A stretch of DNA of 64,000 nt, taken from assembly GCA_963931925.1 (NCBI GenBank), contig OZ007571.1, forward strand, positions 61,520,019-61,584,018, written 5' to 3'. Positions 31,081 to 42,263 of the stretch are shown here, one piece after another. Made by a program: the position numbers and the translations under genes. Each line of letters opens with the position of its first letter. Position 1 is the stretch's first letter. Under the pieces are notes generated by a model. The model was not told the DNA's origin. It saw only the letters and a program-made list of their open reading frames with translations, and searched no databases. The stretch is from Onchidella celtica (Eukaryota > Mollusca > Gastropoda > Systellommatophora > Onchidiidae).

Positions 31081-31583
31081 CATATGATTTACCCTAAGTA
31101 CAATAAAAGGATAGATTTGCATGGTAATGCTACCAAAGTTAAAGGACAAGCTTAAATTTTATGAAATTTGATTTTGTTGGGGTAGCATCTGGAATCTGAG
31201 GAACAAGCACATGTCGCGCCAAAACTTGAGAATGCAGTGTGCAAAATATTTCATGCACGAGACACTAGTTTGCCAGAAGTAATTCAATCCCTGAAAAGGA
31301 ACTTTTTTTTAATACTCATCTTACAGTGTTTTTTGAATGAGACATTTTTGTGTATCTAGAGAAAAGGGACCCTGTTTGTGAATAAAAACCACTAATTGTG
31401 TTTCAAATTACATTGAACATCAAGGCTTTGAATAGATTCTATACCTGCTTCACCAGTACTGTGATCTAATGGCTATTAAAAAAAAATGATGTGTTTGATT
31501 GATGATGGCTTTTAACAGAGTTTATACTTGTATCATCATCGATTTAATGGCTATTGAAGAAAAGAGAATGATTTGTTTGACAG

Positions 31584-31748
31584 TTGACGGTGTATGGAAT
31601 ATGTGGTCTGATTGGTCAGACTGCACCGTCACATGTGCCTGGGGATGGCAGTGGAGGAACAGAACATGTGATGGGCCATATCATCTGGGCGCACCATGTG
31701 AGGGTGACGACAATGAAACCCAAACCTGCCATCCCAAAAATTGTCCAG
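31584..31748 (+). CDS. Exon: TSP1 repeat 7
   Basis: 165 nt, acceptor GTTTGACAG, donor GTAATA. WNMWSDWSDCTVTC is normal, but the following CGGG is replaced by CAWG; the O-fucose consensus still holds. QWRNRTC, HLGAPC and CHPKNCP complete the fold. Confidence 0.9.
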
Positions 31749-31894
31749 GTAATAGATGTACTGCATGTTGTTGATAGTGCGGGTTAAGTGTATTCGTCAA
31801 AGTTTCAAAGTCTCGCAAAATTAAATTTTACTTCGAAAGATATGTGACAGCACGAATGAGTGTTACTCTGATGCATTTTGTCTGTGTTGTGCTG

Positions 31895-32105
31895 TGGATG
31901 GATGTATGGATGGGTGGAAAGATGAATGAGTGGATGGATGGATGGATGGATGGATGGATGAATGGATGGAAGGATGGATGGATAAATGAGTAGATAGATG
32001 AATGAATGGATGGTTAGAGATAGATAAGTTGGTAGGTAGTCAGGCAGGATGGAAGGATGGATGGATGGATGGATAGTGGGTGAGTGGATGGATGGATGGG
32101 TGAAT
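31895..32105 (-). repeat. TGGA tetranucleotide tract
   Basis: ATGGATGGATGG with GATA interruptions; it is the reverse complement of the ATCC tracts at 23040, 23806 and 62180. The minus-strand open frame through it is spurious. Confidence 0.9.
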
Positions 32106-32411
32106 AGCTTAGTTACTTGATATTTTAACATGAACTACTAGACAGAGCCCTCTGCCAGGGTATGTATTTCATCTACTTGCATAAGTTTATGTATATACGC
32201 ATTTGAATAATTGAAGAGCGTAGAAACAAAATGAGACAAACACCATTGTTAATTATAAAATTAGAACTGTGACATGTCTCTTTAGACAAACACTAATTCT
32301 TTATCAACACAACCAGCCATTAAAACAAACTTCCTGATCCATGTTTTTTCTTTTTCTTCTTCTGTGACAATTTTTGAAAAACAAAATTTATGTCATGCCC
32401 TGATTTTTCAG

Positions 32412-32576
32412 TGGATGGTCAGTGGATGGACTGGGAGAGCTGGTCACAGTGTAGTGTTTCGTGTGGAGGCGGCACACGAGAGCGCATGCGTGAATGCCAT
32501 TTTGGACAATTCGGTGGCCAGAACTGTACAGGAGATGGTGAAGAGTCAGGTTCCTGCAATGAGCAGCCTTGTCCAG
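32412..32576 (+). CDS. Exon: TSP1 repeat 8
   Basis: 165 nt, acceptor GATTTTTCAG, donor GTAATG. WMDWESWSQCSVSCGGG and RERMREC; the loop HFGQFGGQNC lacks the usual GPF. Sequon NCT. Terminus CNEQPCP. Confidence 0.9.
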
Positions 32577-33032
32577 GTAATGTGCGGACTCTGTTACAAA
32601 CATCTGATTCACATATAGTATGAGTGCATTATTATGTTAATCATGCCTATACTGATTAATCTTCATATCTTCCATTTTACTTGGGATACACATGTCTGAG
32701 GAACTAAAATATTGAAAACAAGTGTTCTGGAACCAGTTGTCACAAATGTTGCATCCATTTATCATTTATTTATATTAATGCATAGAAGTGTGAATAAATC
32801 ACTTGCTCCCTACTTGCAGGTGATATTGAAGTTTGGTCCGGCGTTAGATACTTTATCATGGATCCCGTTCCCCCCCCCCCACACACACACACACAGACAC
32901 ACACACACTCTTGGCGCACATATTTAGGAAAATGCCTGTGATCATTATGGTCTGTGAGACTGAAAGGGTTAAGTTTAAAAAAAATAACACATGGATTTAG
33001 AAATAAGAATGAAGCAGCATTTTGTGCTTAAT

Positions 33033-33285
33033 ATATCGTCACCATTCCCTAATACTGTAGTAATTCAGAAATTCAAAAAGGTGATTTTTATACATGTTCA
33101 ATATATTCAAAAGCCGCAGCAAATGATCTTGGTTCTAGACTCCTAAGCCAAAAAAATAATCCAATAGCAAACTTTCAGAACCTCATAGTAACTATACCAG
33201 TTGTGCTGAAATAAAAACAGTTTTTTGCTTATCCTGAAAAGTAGTCAAAACCAGTTACTACAGTTTTAGGGAACAGTGATGATAT
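33033..33285. mobile_element. MITE family 2, copy 2
   Basis: Ends ATATCGTCACCATTCCCT and, reversed, ATATCATCACTGTTCCCT. It ends only 48 bp before the TSP1 exon at 33334, so the region between MITE and exon must supply branch point and acceptor. Confidence 0.75.
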
Positions 33286-33333
33286 TATCCTCAAAATTGT
33301 ATGTAGTAATGAAAGAATTGCGAATCTCCTTAG

Positions 33334-33498
33334 TGGATGGCATTTGGCTGCCATGGTCAGACTGGGGTGAGTGCTCTCTGACATGTGGCAATGGGACACA
33401 GTGGCGGTATAGAGACTGCGAGGGTCCATTCCACGGTGGCCAAAACTGCACAGGACCTGATGCTGAGGGGCAACTCTGCAACACTCATTACTGTCCAG
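33334..33498 (+). CDS. Exon: TSP1 repeat 9
   Basis: 165 nt, acceptor CTCCTTAG, donor GTATTT. WLPWSDWGECSLTCGNG, QWRYRDC, FHGGQNC, CNTHYCP. The acceptor has a weak polypyrimidine tract. Last exon before the 12.2-kb intron. Confidence 0.9.
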
Positions 33499-33607
33499 GT
33501 ATTTATGTGATATTCACCGCACAGATCAGCTTTGACTTCAAACACTGTGTATTGTCAAAGTGCCATTTTCTCTCATGCTAAAGGTATCGTGATTGTCAAA
33601 GGCCAAT

Positions 33608-33815
33608 AGCACACTGAGTCAAGTCTCTTTAACATCTGTTTTGACTCAGGGCATGAGATTAGTGTTTTTGCCAACTGAGTCAAGACAGTTTTAACTCAGC
33701 CTGTACTGGTGAGAGAAACTTCTTTTGGTCTTGCCAATGCCGGAGTTCCCACTGAAACTCAGGAGTTTACATATTACTCTAAAACTGAGACAAAACAGAT
33801 TAGATTCAGTGTGCT
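33608..33815. mobile_element. Short inverted-repeat element with ACTGAGTC motifs
   Basis: AGCACACTGAGTCAAGTCT at the left pairs with reversed AGCACACTGAATCTAATCT at the right, and ATCTGTTTTG recurs in both arms. No clear target duplication. Likely a small foldback MITE. Confidence 0.5.
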
Positions 33816-34581
33816 TCTTGCCTCAGTGCATCCTTTAGATTTACAATTTAGCACATTATTCAATTGTCACAATTAACAGTTGGACACATGGCCATGAACC
33901 AGATTAAACACACCATAATTTGAAACTAAAATGTCATGAAGTTATCTGAAGATGTGAAGCAAGTCATTCTTTTTGTCACACTTCAGTAAATCTCTGAGGA
34001 AAGATTAAAGGGTTGCCTGGGGCCCTTCATAGAGTTTTTCTGAATCTCTTCAATGAACAGTAGATAATACTGATGTTTTCTCTTAACTTAGTCAGAAGTG
34101 AACAGATTTGATAGGACACTATAATAAAATAATTGATTTTACTGTGTGTGCAAATCATATGTCTAAATTGTGATACTGTGCTTTTCACGAGATGGAAATC
34201 GTGCCAGCTGTCATCATTGTGACAATCTTTATCATTTGTTTCAATTTTCTTCTTAGAAATTTTCTTACACATGCAATAGATTATTGTAACTTGCATTTAG
34301 CATCTTTACTTCACTGTCTCATGTCTATGAAGGGCCAGATTGCCTTTTTTTCCCCATTGCAACCACACAACACAAAACATCTCCTTGTAAGGGATAATTC
34401 TCAAACAAAAATCTTGAAATCACTTGTGAAAATAACCTGGCAAAAGCCTCACCAACAAATTTATAACTTCTCAGCCTTAATCGACCAGCTTGCCACAAAA
34501 CAGTTCAAAACCCAAATAACGAGATTGCCAAAGAACAAAATGTTGATGCTGTTGTTGGAGTTTCCAGAATATTACATCTGA

Positions 34582-37344
34582 ATGCTATGTTCAGTCAAAT
34601 GGAATTTTTCTGTCATATTTAATACTATAGTCCGTTCACTGAGGCATGATCACAGAAAACTGCTCGTAGCGTTGCAACCGTTGATGATATTTGAATGTAA
34701 TTTGGCGCAAAGTCTTAGATTTGGGATGACCCTAACCCAGATTTTTTGCTCCCGAATTATTCAAGTAATTTTCGAGTTTGTTTATTTGCGGTATATAAAT
34801 AAAGAGAGCACAGAAGAAGAAATAGAGCTGTTCTATAATGACCTACAATCAGTAACAGACAAAATCCCAAGCAGAGAAATATGCATAATCATGGGAGATT
34901 TCAATGCCAAAGTGGGAGAGGGTGAGGATCTGGAATGTGGGATAGGACCCTATGGATTAGGAGAACGAAACGACCGAGGAGACATGTTAGCATCTTTCTG
35001 CCATGCAAATAAAATGAGCATCACGAACACTCTCTTTAAACACCCGATGCGAAGAAGATACACATGGATAAACCCTGGAGGCAATCTCCGAAACCAGATT
35101 GATTACATCCTGATTGACAAAAACTGGAAAACAACTGTGCTCAACTCAAAGACAAGGCCAGGGGCAGACTGTGACACTGACCACATTTTAGTGACAGCAA
35201 AGCTGAGATTGAAAGCCTATAGGAAGAGCAAGCCAAAACCCACCACCAGATTTGACACGGACAAACTGAAAGACCCTGAAATCAGCAATGCTTTTCAGAT
35301 CGAAACAGAAAACCGTTTCTCAGCATTACTCAAGGAGTGGTCAGCAGAAGAAAGACACCCAGATACACTGTGGAAAGACATGAAAAGAATTTGGAGTGAA
35401 ACAGCTGAATCGAAACTCGGGAAAAGAACGAGGAAAACTCCCAAACCATACATCAGTGAAGAAGTGATAGAGCTTGCAAAAAGAAAGAGCAAAGCCAGAA
35501 AACTTAGTAAACAAGATGAATATCATGCACTGAAGAAGGAAATCCAAACAAAGATCAGAAGAGACAAGAATGCATGGTTAGAAAGAGAGTGTGCAAACAT
35601 AACAGAATGTAATACACAAAGAAAGTCAAAAGAAATGTTTGAACAAATAAGAAAAGTAAAAAAGAGGGATTTCCAACCACAGAACTTGAGTCTGAACAAC
35701 AAAGAAGGCACAACACTGACAAACACAAAAGATGTGCTCTCAAGATGGCACGAATACGGCAAGATGCTGTTTGCGGACAACATCAGACCAGACCCGAGGG
35801 ACCTCCAACAACCAGACTCACAACAGATAGATAAAGAACCAGAACCTCTCTTGGAGGAAGTACAGGCTGCAATAAAACAAATAAAGAATGGAAAATCCCC
35901 TGGATTAGACAACATACCAGGTGGACTCCTGAAACATACCAGCGAATCAGGAATAAAAGTACTCCACCAAATGATCTGCAAAATTTGGCAGACAAATGAA
36001 TGGCCAACAGACTGGAAGCTACAAGAATTCGTCATGCTATACAAAAGCGGCAATGTCAAAGACTGTGGAAATTATAGAACCATCGCCCTCATCAGTCACA
36101 CCAGCAAAATCCTGCTCATCATCATACTCAACAGAATGAAATCTAAGGTAGAAGAGGAACTATCAGAATGTCAAGCTGGTTACAGGACCAACAGAGGAAC
36201 CGCTGACATGCTCTTCATACTACAAATAATGATTGAACAGATAAGAAGCAATGGAAACGAAGCCTTCATCACGTTCATAGACTACAGCAAAGCGTTCGAC
36301 AGCGTTAAGCACCATCACCTGTTCGATATAATGATTAAGATGGGATTCCTGAAACACCTTGTGACCCTCTTCGCTGCACTATACCACGAACAAAAGGCAA
36401 CGATTAGATGGAACAATGAGAACTGTCCATATTTCAACATCGAGAAAGGAGTCAGACAGGGTTGCATACTTTCACCTCATCTTTTCAATATTTATACTGA
36501 GCAGATCATGAGAAACGCAGACATAGAAGATATGGGAATAAAGATCAGAGGCCGAAACATCACAAACCTTCGCTACGCTGATGACACAGCTCTTATGTCA
36601 GATAACATCACCAGCATGAAAAGAGTGTTGCACAGAGTGGATGAAGCGGGCAAGACAGCAGGCCTACACCTAAATGCTAAGAAAACGAAAGTCATGCATA
36701 CTGGAACAGGGCACCATGAACACCAGGAGATACTAGTAAACAAAACAGCACTAGAAAAAGTGACTGATTTCAAATACCTAGGATCACATAAATCGCAAGA
36801 TGGAAGCTGCTCAAAGGACATAAAAACAAGGATAGGAATGGCAAAACACAAAATGGTTCAACTAAACAACATTTGGAAGGATAGAGGCACACCAACGGAC
36901 CTCAAAGTGAACATACTTAAGTACTTGATCTGGCCAGTCCTACTATATGGTTGTGAAGCCTGGACACTCAAAAAGGCAGACATAACAAGATTGGAGGCAG
37001 CTGAAATGTGGCTTTACAGAAGGCTACTCAGAATAAGTTGGACAGAAAGGAGAACAAATACAAGCATCTTAGAACAGCTTGGCACCACCAGAAGAATAAC
37101 ACCTGAAATAAATAAAAGAAGACTTGCATACATCGGCCACGCGGCCCGAAACAAAAGCACGGCCCTTATGATATCAATCCTTCAAGGAAAGACAGAAACA
37201 AAGAGAAAACAAGGAAGACCACCCATTACATATCACGATAACATCAAGAAAGTCAGCCAGCTGGAAATAAGTGAACTAACTAGGAAAGCTAAGGACAGGA
37301 TTGGGTGGAGGAGATTTTGTCGTGACATCCACTGTAGCAGCTAA
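34582..37344 (+). CDS. RTE-like LINE ORF: endonuclease (5' truncated) plus reverse transcriptase
   Basis: The frame is open for 920 codons, but the first 70 or so are flanking DNA read through; element homology starts about 34800 (NKESTEEEIELFY). The endonuclease part lacks its N-terminus: IIMGDFNAKVG (D106), RRRYTWINPGG, QIDYILID and DTDHILV are seen. RT follows: FITFIDYSKAFDSVKH, KGVRQGCILSPHLF and RYADDTALM (YADD 665-668). The C-terminus has LLYGCEAWTL, RRLLRISWTERRTN and LAYIGHAAR, typical of RTE and related clades. No frameshift in 850 codons, so insertion is recent; the 5' truncation makes it immobile by itself. The stop is followed by ATCGATGACGATGAAG and GACAGGTGACAGGTGAC, an RTE-style short tail. 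Confidence 0.88.
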   Translation: MLCSVKWNFSVIFNTIVRSLRHDHRKLLVALQPLMIFECNLAQSLRFGMTLTQIFCSRIIQVIFEFVYLRYINKESTEEEIELFYNDLQSVTDKIPSREICIIMGDFNAKVGEGEDLECGIGPYGLGERNDRGDMLASFCHANKMSITNTLFKHPMRRRYTWINPGGNLRNQIDYILIDKNWKTTVLNSKTRPGADCDTDHILVTAKLRLKAYRKSKPKPTTRFDTDKLKDPEISNAFQIETENRFSALLKEWSAEERHPDTLWKDMKRIWSETAESKLGKRTRKTPKPYISEEVIELAKRKSKARKLSKQDEYHALKKEIQTKIRRDKNAWLERECANITECNTQRKSKEMFEQIRKVKKRDFQPQNLSLNNKEGTTLTNTKDVLSRWHEYGKMLFADNIRPDPRDLQQPDSQQIDKEPEPLLEEVQAAIKQIKNGKSPGLDNIPGGLLKHTSESGIKVLHQMICKIWQTNEWPTDWKLQEFVMLYKSGNVKDCGNYRTIALISHTSKILLIIILNRMKSKVEEELSECQAGYRTNRGTADMLFILQIMIEQIRSNGNEAFITFIDYSKAFDSVKHHHLFDIMIKMGFLKHLVTLFAALYHEQKATIRWNNENCPYFNIEKGVRQGCILSPHLFNIYTEQIMRNADIEDMGIKIRGRNITNLRYADDTALMSDNITSMKRVLHRVDEAGKTAGLHLNAKKTKVMHTGTGHHEHQEILVNKTALEKVTDFKYLGSHKSQDGSCSKDIKTRIGMAKHKMVQLNNIWKDRGTPTDLKVNILKYLIWPVLLYGCEAWTLKKADITRLEAAEMWLYRRLLRISWTERRTNTSILEQLGTTRRITPEINKRRLAYIGHAARNKSTALMISILQGKTETKRKQGRPPITYHDNIKKVSQLEISELTRKAKDRIGWRRFCRDIHCSS

Positions 37345-37383
37345 CATCGATGACGATGAAGCCGACAGGTGACAGGTGACTGT

Positions 37384-38134
37384 AATAATTTAACACATGG
37401 TTTTGAGTCCCACTAAAATATGGTACAGCACGTGATTAAAGTTAGTTTAAAAACAAACTCTCGTGATTGTTCACTGGTCGGCCAACACAGAGTCAGAGGC
37501 ATTGTCAGAGATCTTTCAATTTCAGAATTCCTTTCATCGTGGATTCAAACATCAAAATCGATACGATGGGGAACATTGGAGAACAAGACCTTCAAACTGT
37601 CAGACATCCAAAATCTAACTCATACAGCATTGAAAACAGTCGGTGCAGAATTTTTCTCCAAGTGAGAGGACCATGTATCGCGGTTGGAGGAAGAATACTG
37701 GCAAAACGAGGGCCTCCATTTTATTCAACCGAATATCGTCATAAATCCAATGGAGACATCCGACTCAGAAAGTGACTGAGATGATAAAACATTAATAAAC
37801 ATCGAAAAGTGCTTGCCTGTTTTGAAATAAAACAAAACAAAACAAAAACCCCCACCTTTTTAGGGCTAACCTTTCTATTGGGCCTAAGGTTGTCCCAAGT
37901 CCACAGCCTGATCATTGTACCCACGAGGCCATGCTCTTGCAATCACAGGGACTCAGAAGGGAAAGGATGGTCATATCTCGTTATGTATATTTCTCACAAC
38001 TTAATACAGATTGGAAAGCCTAGCTACTTTACAAACTTTATCTTTCACAGGATGTTACCGTTTAGCATAACTAGAAGGCTGTTTTCAATTGATAAGTAAT
38101 GAATCTGTAGTAGCTTTATCTTACAGGAAAAGAA
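37384..38134. other. Spacer between the two LINE copies
   Basis: No gene supported. Small open frames lack codon structure. An AAAACAAAAC run lies at 37830. Confidence 0.4.
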
Positions 38135-38135
38135 C

Positions 38136-38182
<47 letters not shown>
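38135..38182. repeat. (AAT)n microsatellite at the LINE 3' end
   Basis: About fifteen AAT/ATA units directly adjoin the sequence whose reverse complement reads GCGCTATAGAAATGACTTATT, the usual CR1/L2 3' terminus and its templating repeat. Confidence 0.9.
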
Positions 38183-39725
38183 GTCATTTCTATAGCGCCT
38201 GATTCCACAGAAGAGTGCTCTAAAGCGCTTAACAGTTCTCTCAGTCACACAACACACATTTTCATCAACCTATACCTAATCACTGTCTCAAGAATGTTAC
38301 ATATCCTGCGTATACGCTTTTGTAAACAACGCTGTTTTAAGTTTTCTTTTGAATTGGATCAAGCTGTTTGAATGTTTCACATGGTCAGTCAAGTCATTCC
38401 ACATTTTAGGTGCACACACTGAAAAAGCTCTTTCTCCCATGATTGTTCTTGATCTGGGCACTACTAATAAATTTGCTTCTGCTGATCTCAATTTTTTGGG
38501 TGGGATGTATTTTTCAATGAGCTCTGCAAGATATTCTGGTGAGCTTTGATTGAGGCATTTAAACACAATGCATAAAATCTTAAATCGAATACACTCTCTA
38601 ACAGGCAACCAATGAAGGTTTTGAAGAACTGGTTGAATATGTTCTGATGTTTTTGATAAAGTAACAAGTCTAGCAGCCTTGTTCTGGATCTTTTGTAATC
38701 TATAAATAGTTGCCTCAGGGATACCAATGAGCAAAGAGTTGCAATAATCTAGATGACTGACAATAAATGCCTGGACCAGAATCTTTGCGGTCTCTTCATC
38801 AATACATTTTCTGATCTTACTGATATTCCGCAAGTGAAAGTGCATTGTTTGGCAAAGTTTTGTAACATAGGTTTTCATGGACAGGTCTGAGTCGAAATAG
38901 ACGCCAAGGTTCTTAATGGCTCCAGATGTTACGTTGATGGTAGTACCGTCAAGATTTAAGTTATCAATTTTCACATTAGATCTAGAATTTTTTGCTCCAA
39001 GTAAAATTATCTCAGTTTTGCTGTCATTGAGTTTGAGTTTATTGTCAAACATCCATTGCTTGACATCCTGTAAGCAGTTCTCGATGGCCTGGATCCGTTG
39101 TTGCTCATCACCTTGGCAGATGGGAATGTACACTTGGGTGTCATCAGCGTACAGGTGATAATCCAATCCATGACTGCTGATGATGTCTGATAGGGGTGAT
39201 GTGTACATGATGAACAAAATGGGCCCTAAGACAGAGCCTTGAGGCACCCCATAGATAAGTGGTGCTGATGGTGATGTTATTGCACCCCTTCCAGATGTTG
39301 AGGAATGAATGAGAACTGATTGTGATCGGTCAGTTAGGTAAGATTTAATCCATTCTAATGCCTTCCCTCCAATCTTGAAATATGATCTCAGTCGCGCTAA
39401 GAGTAGAGCCTGGTCAATCGTATCAAATGCAGCGCTGAGGTCAAGAAGAATGAGCGCCACACATTGTTTCTGGTCTGCATATCTGATGATGTCATTGTGG
39501 ACTCGCAAGAGGGCAGTTTCCGTAGAGTGAAACTCTTTGTAGGCAGATTGAAATTTCACAGAGAGGTCATTGTTGGTAAGATGCACCTTCAATTGCATTG
39601 CAACCAATCTTTCGATGACTTTAGAAAGGAAAGCAATGTTGGAAACGGGTCGATAGTTGCTCATGTTGTTGCGATCGAGGCTGGGCTTTTTGAGAAGAGG
39701 GGTCACGAGTGCTTGTTTTGTAAAT
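38183..39725 (-). mobile_element. CR1/L2-like LINE, 5' truncated
   Basis: Contains the RT ORF below and a 3' untranslated end with GCGCTTTAGAGCACTCTTCT and GGCGCTATAGAAATGAC. Its 5' end breaks off upstream of RT within the ORF. Confidence 0.85.
38297..39706 (-). CDS. CR1/L2-like reverse transcriptase (469 aa, N-truncated)
   Basis: Open throughout. Residues 1-30 include NYRPVSNIAFLSKVIERL; motif A is ALILLDLSAAFDTIDQ (about 84-99), motif B YGVPQGSVLGPILF (about 152-165), catalytic LYADDTQVY at 185-193. The C-terminal half has LGVYFDSDLSMKTYV, LDYCNSLLIGIP and LQNLHWLPVRECIRFKIL, the CR1/L2 connection domain, ending RKLKTALFTKAY. No endonuclease domain remains because of 5' truncation. With no frameshifts in 1.4 kb this is a young copy. 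Confidence 0.9.
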   Translation of the reverse strand: MTPLLKKPSLDRNNMSNYRPVSNIAFLSKVIERLVAMQLKVHLTNNDLSVKFQSAYKEFHSTETALLRVHNDIIRYADQKQCVALILLDLSAAFDTIDQALLLARLRSYFKIGGKALEWIKSYLTDRSQSVLIHSSTSGRGAITSPSAPLIYGVPQGSVLGPILFIMYTSPLSDIISSHGLDYHLYADDTQVYIPICQGDEQQRIQAIENCLQDVKQWMFDNKLKLNDSKTEIILLGAKNSRSNVKIDNLNLDGTTINVTSGAIKNLGVYFDSDLSMKTYVTKLCQTMHFHLRNISKIRKCIDEETAKILVQAFIVSHLDYCNSLLIGIPEATIYRLQKIQNKAARLVTLSKTSEHIQPVLQNLHWLPVRECIRFKILCIVFKCLNQSSPEYLAELIEKYIPPKKLRSAEANLLVVPRSRTIMGERAFSVCAPKMWNDLTDHVKHSNSLIQFKRKLKTALFTKAYTQDM

Positions 39726-40097
39726 AAATAAATGCATTTACGTGTAAAGCAAAACCTCGAGTTCCTAACGTGATGCTACGCCACTGCAATTCACCACAGA
39801 TTGTTACTATATTTAGGAATTTTGATCACACACAAGGAAACGAGAAGTGACAGATCATGTTGGAACACACATATACTGTAAACATCTATAAGTTTGGGGC
39901 CTATGAAATTGAAAACAAAGAAAAGATCAAAAGAATTTGCCGCTTTGAAAGAACGGTGCTGTGCACAGACTTCAAATTCAAGATTTGTAGGGTCATGATA
40001 AATGTAACACTGCATGCAAAAATTTAGGACGCTGTATTTCGTAATAGCTGAGAAAATCCAACTAAACCGTGATCACGCCTCGGTGAACGGACTATAG

Positions 40098-42016
40098 TTA
40101 GAAGAGTTGGTCAAATTCTAAGACACTGATGAAAAAGATCAAGAACTGAAGCAAAATATAGAGTGGCAGTGAGTTACATTTTTTTCTTTTACATACAAAA
40201 GATCTAAAGATATTCATAAATATACTTGAAATAATGAAATACAATAATCATCCTGAATTCTTTGTATCAAGGCATTAATTTTTCCTTGGTAGTTAGATCA
40301 CCTGTATATAGGATTCTTTTCTGCAGCTCCTTCCTTATGCTTTCACATGTGTTTTTCCTGTCACTTCTGTTCTCTCTGTAGTCATTTTCTATCCTCCGTG
40401 CTGTAGAATTTCAGCCCTAATTGTTCTTTTGTCCAGCTAAAAAATATAGTCAAATCTGAATATCTGTTTTCCCATCTGGCGGATCCTCTCATTTTCAAAT
40501 TTTCTCTTTATTTATCCTGTCTCTTCTTGTCTCTCGTAAAACATACCATACTTTCAAGAAAGAGAAAAAAGTGGAAGAACAACATTTCTTGCATTAATAT
40601 GTTAGAAAGGTGCAGATTGATGAAGATGGCAATACAGAAAAATGGCATTGCACAGGGAGAAACAAACTGTTTATAGGGAAGTGAATCTGAATTTTAGCAG
40701 TAGACCATTCTACTACATTTCTACCACCGTCCTTGCTTCTGTCTCTGTGCCAGCCCAAAAAACAGCCCTCTTGAGGGCTAAAGAACAACCAGAGCAACAA
40801 TAGTAACTGAGGAAACCAGCATATCAAGAAACAAACAGACAAAAAACAAGAGAAACAACAAAGGTACAAATGCCTAGGGCAGAATTCTGCTGTAAACAAA
40901 CATCTCCAATGATGTTTCCATTTTTTTTTTTTACTTTAAATATATAATTTCCACCAGTCTGTTTGAGAGTGCAGGCATGGGTGTTTGGGAGTTTCTTGTG
41001 AGAGGTATGTTTTTTGCAATTTACAATGGTTTGCATTTTCTTTTTCTGATCTGCAATTTCTCTGAATGTGTGTATTGGATTTGATATGAGTTCTTCATCA
41101 GTGCCAGGTTTTTTTCTTACAGCATACTGAGTCTTGGTGTGTGTCCTGAATTCTTAAGGAACTGCACAGATTTTGTGTGTTTTCAGGCCATACGTTGCAA
41201 TGAATGTGTGCTGTGATTTGCAATGAATCGGATGGTAATAATTTTGTTTATTGTACATAATTAGAGCATTTTATTCCAGTTTATAGTCTCATTTCCGAAG
41301 TTTCAGCCCATTTCATCAACTAGCTGTTTCAAAGATGTCTCCATGAAGCACAGAGTTGTATCTGTTAGGTGAGTTTTATATTACAGTTGCTTCAATGAGT
41401 GTTTCCATGTCAAGCCAAATAGAAGAAAAAAATTGCTGAACAGTGAACGCAACTATTTTCTCTATTTGGTGTACTTTACTTGGAATTATCCCCAACAAAG
41501 CACTTTCTTCATATTATCATCAGAAAATGTGTTTCTTACTAAATCATTACATAATAAATAAAGTGATAAATTGATTGCAGGCCAATGTAGCCTTCACTGG
41601 AGAAAGCATTAATTTTTATGCGAGCCGATTAGTTTTTTCTAATTAACTCACAACCAGATACTGTCATTTCAAGAAAGTTCCACAGAATTGTGCCGGTCCT
41701 GAATATTGATATATCATTTTAAACAAGCAGCATGAAAAGATTGGTGTTGAGACCTTTTTGCCCATCAGTAGTATTTTCTTAACATGTTATAAAATTTTTC
41801 TTCTTTTTAATATTCTTTCTTCAAGTAATTGTCAAAATTATGTTAATATTATAGTCAACAGATTAAGATTTAGTATTGCATTTAATCTCATTTCTATTGC
41901 CTTTGCTACCCTTCTCTGTTCATGATAATCTAAGATCAGAAAAATCTTGAATAATTAACTTTTTTCAACAGGTGGAATGGGCTCACTTTTGAAGAATTAG
42001 ATACAAATTGATGACT
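40098..42016. other. Large-intron sequence, no feature
   Basis: About 1.9 kb, AT-rich, short open frames only. A possible T tract near 40921. Nothing I can support. Confidence 0.45.
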
Positions 42017-42020
42017 TTAA

Positions 42021-42263
42021 CTCTTTCCGTACTTTTCACCGATACATCGGTTCCTCCGACTGACGCATTTGGACTAATTTCTGCTGAAGTGCAGTAATAG
42101 TGGCATCAGTTGTACCACAAACAACAAAAACACTGGGAAGCTAGATGGACACAGTATCGTTGAAATGCCCAGGGGTAACAAGGAGAGTACTTTTTGCCGA
42201 TGTATCGGTCCCCCCGACTGACGCATTTGGACTAATTTGGGCTGAATTGCAGTATGGAAAGAG
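42021..42263. mobile_element. TTAA-flanked MITE with duplicated core (243 bp)
   Basis: TTAA at 42017-42020 and 42264-42267; ends CTCTTTCCGTAC and, reversed, CTCTTTCCATAC. The core CCGACTGACGCATTTGGACT occurs twice (about 42056 and 42216), so the element is an internal dimer. The TTAA target site points to piggyBac-type mobilisation. Confidence 0.75.

Larger units (their letters stand above)
34625..40097. mobile_element. TIR-bounded segment hosting two LINE copies
   Basis: CTATAGTCCGTTCACTGAGG (34625) is matched, reversed, by CTATAGTCCGTTCACCGAGG at 40097; about 27 of 30 bases agree. Between them lie a plus-strand RTE-like LINE and a minus-strand CR1/L2-like LINE. I see no transposase and no certain target duplication, so this may be a MITE or larger element split by LINE insertions, or two solo ends. 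Confidence 0.5.

Noticed and set aside
31499..31774. Single-exon gene starting at 31499 with a TSP1 repeat
   Set aside because: The ATG is intronic; the acceptor at 31583 and matching phase show it is one exon of the large gene.
34192..34581. 129-codon ORF before the LINE
   Set aside because: No recognisable domain, no splice context and ends where the LINE read-through begins.
35523..36059. 178-codon minus-strand ORF
   Set aside because: Shadow of the RTE-like RT frame.
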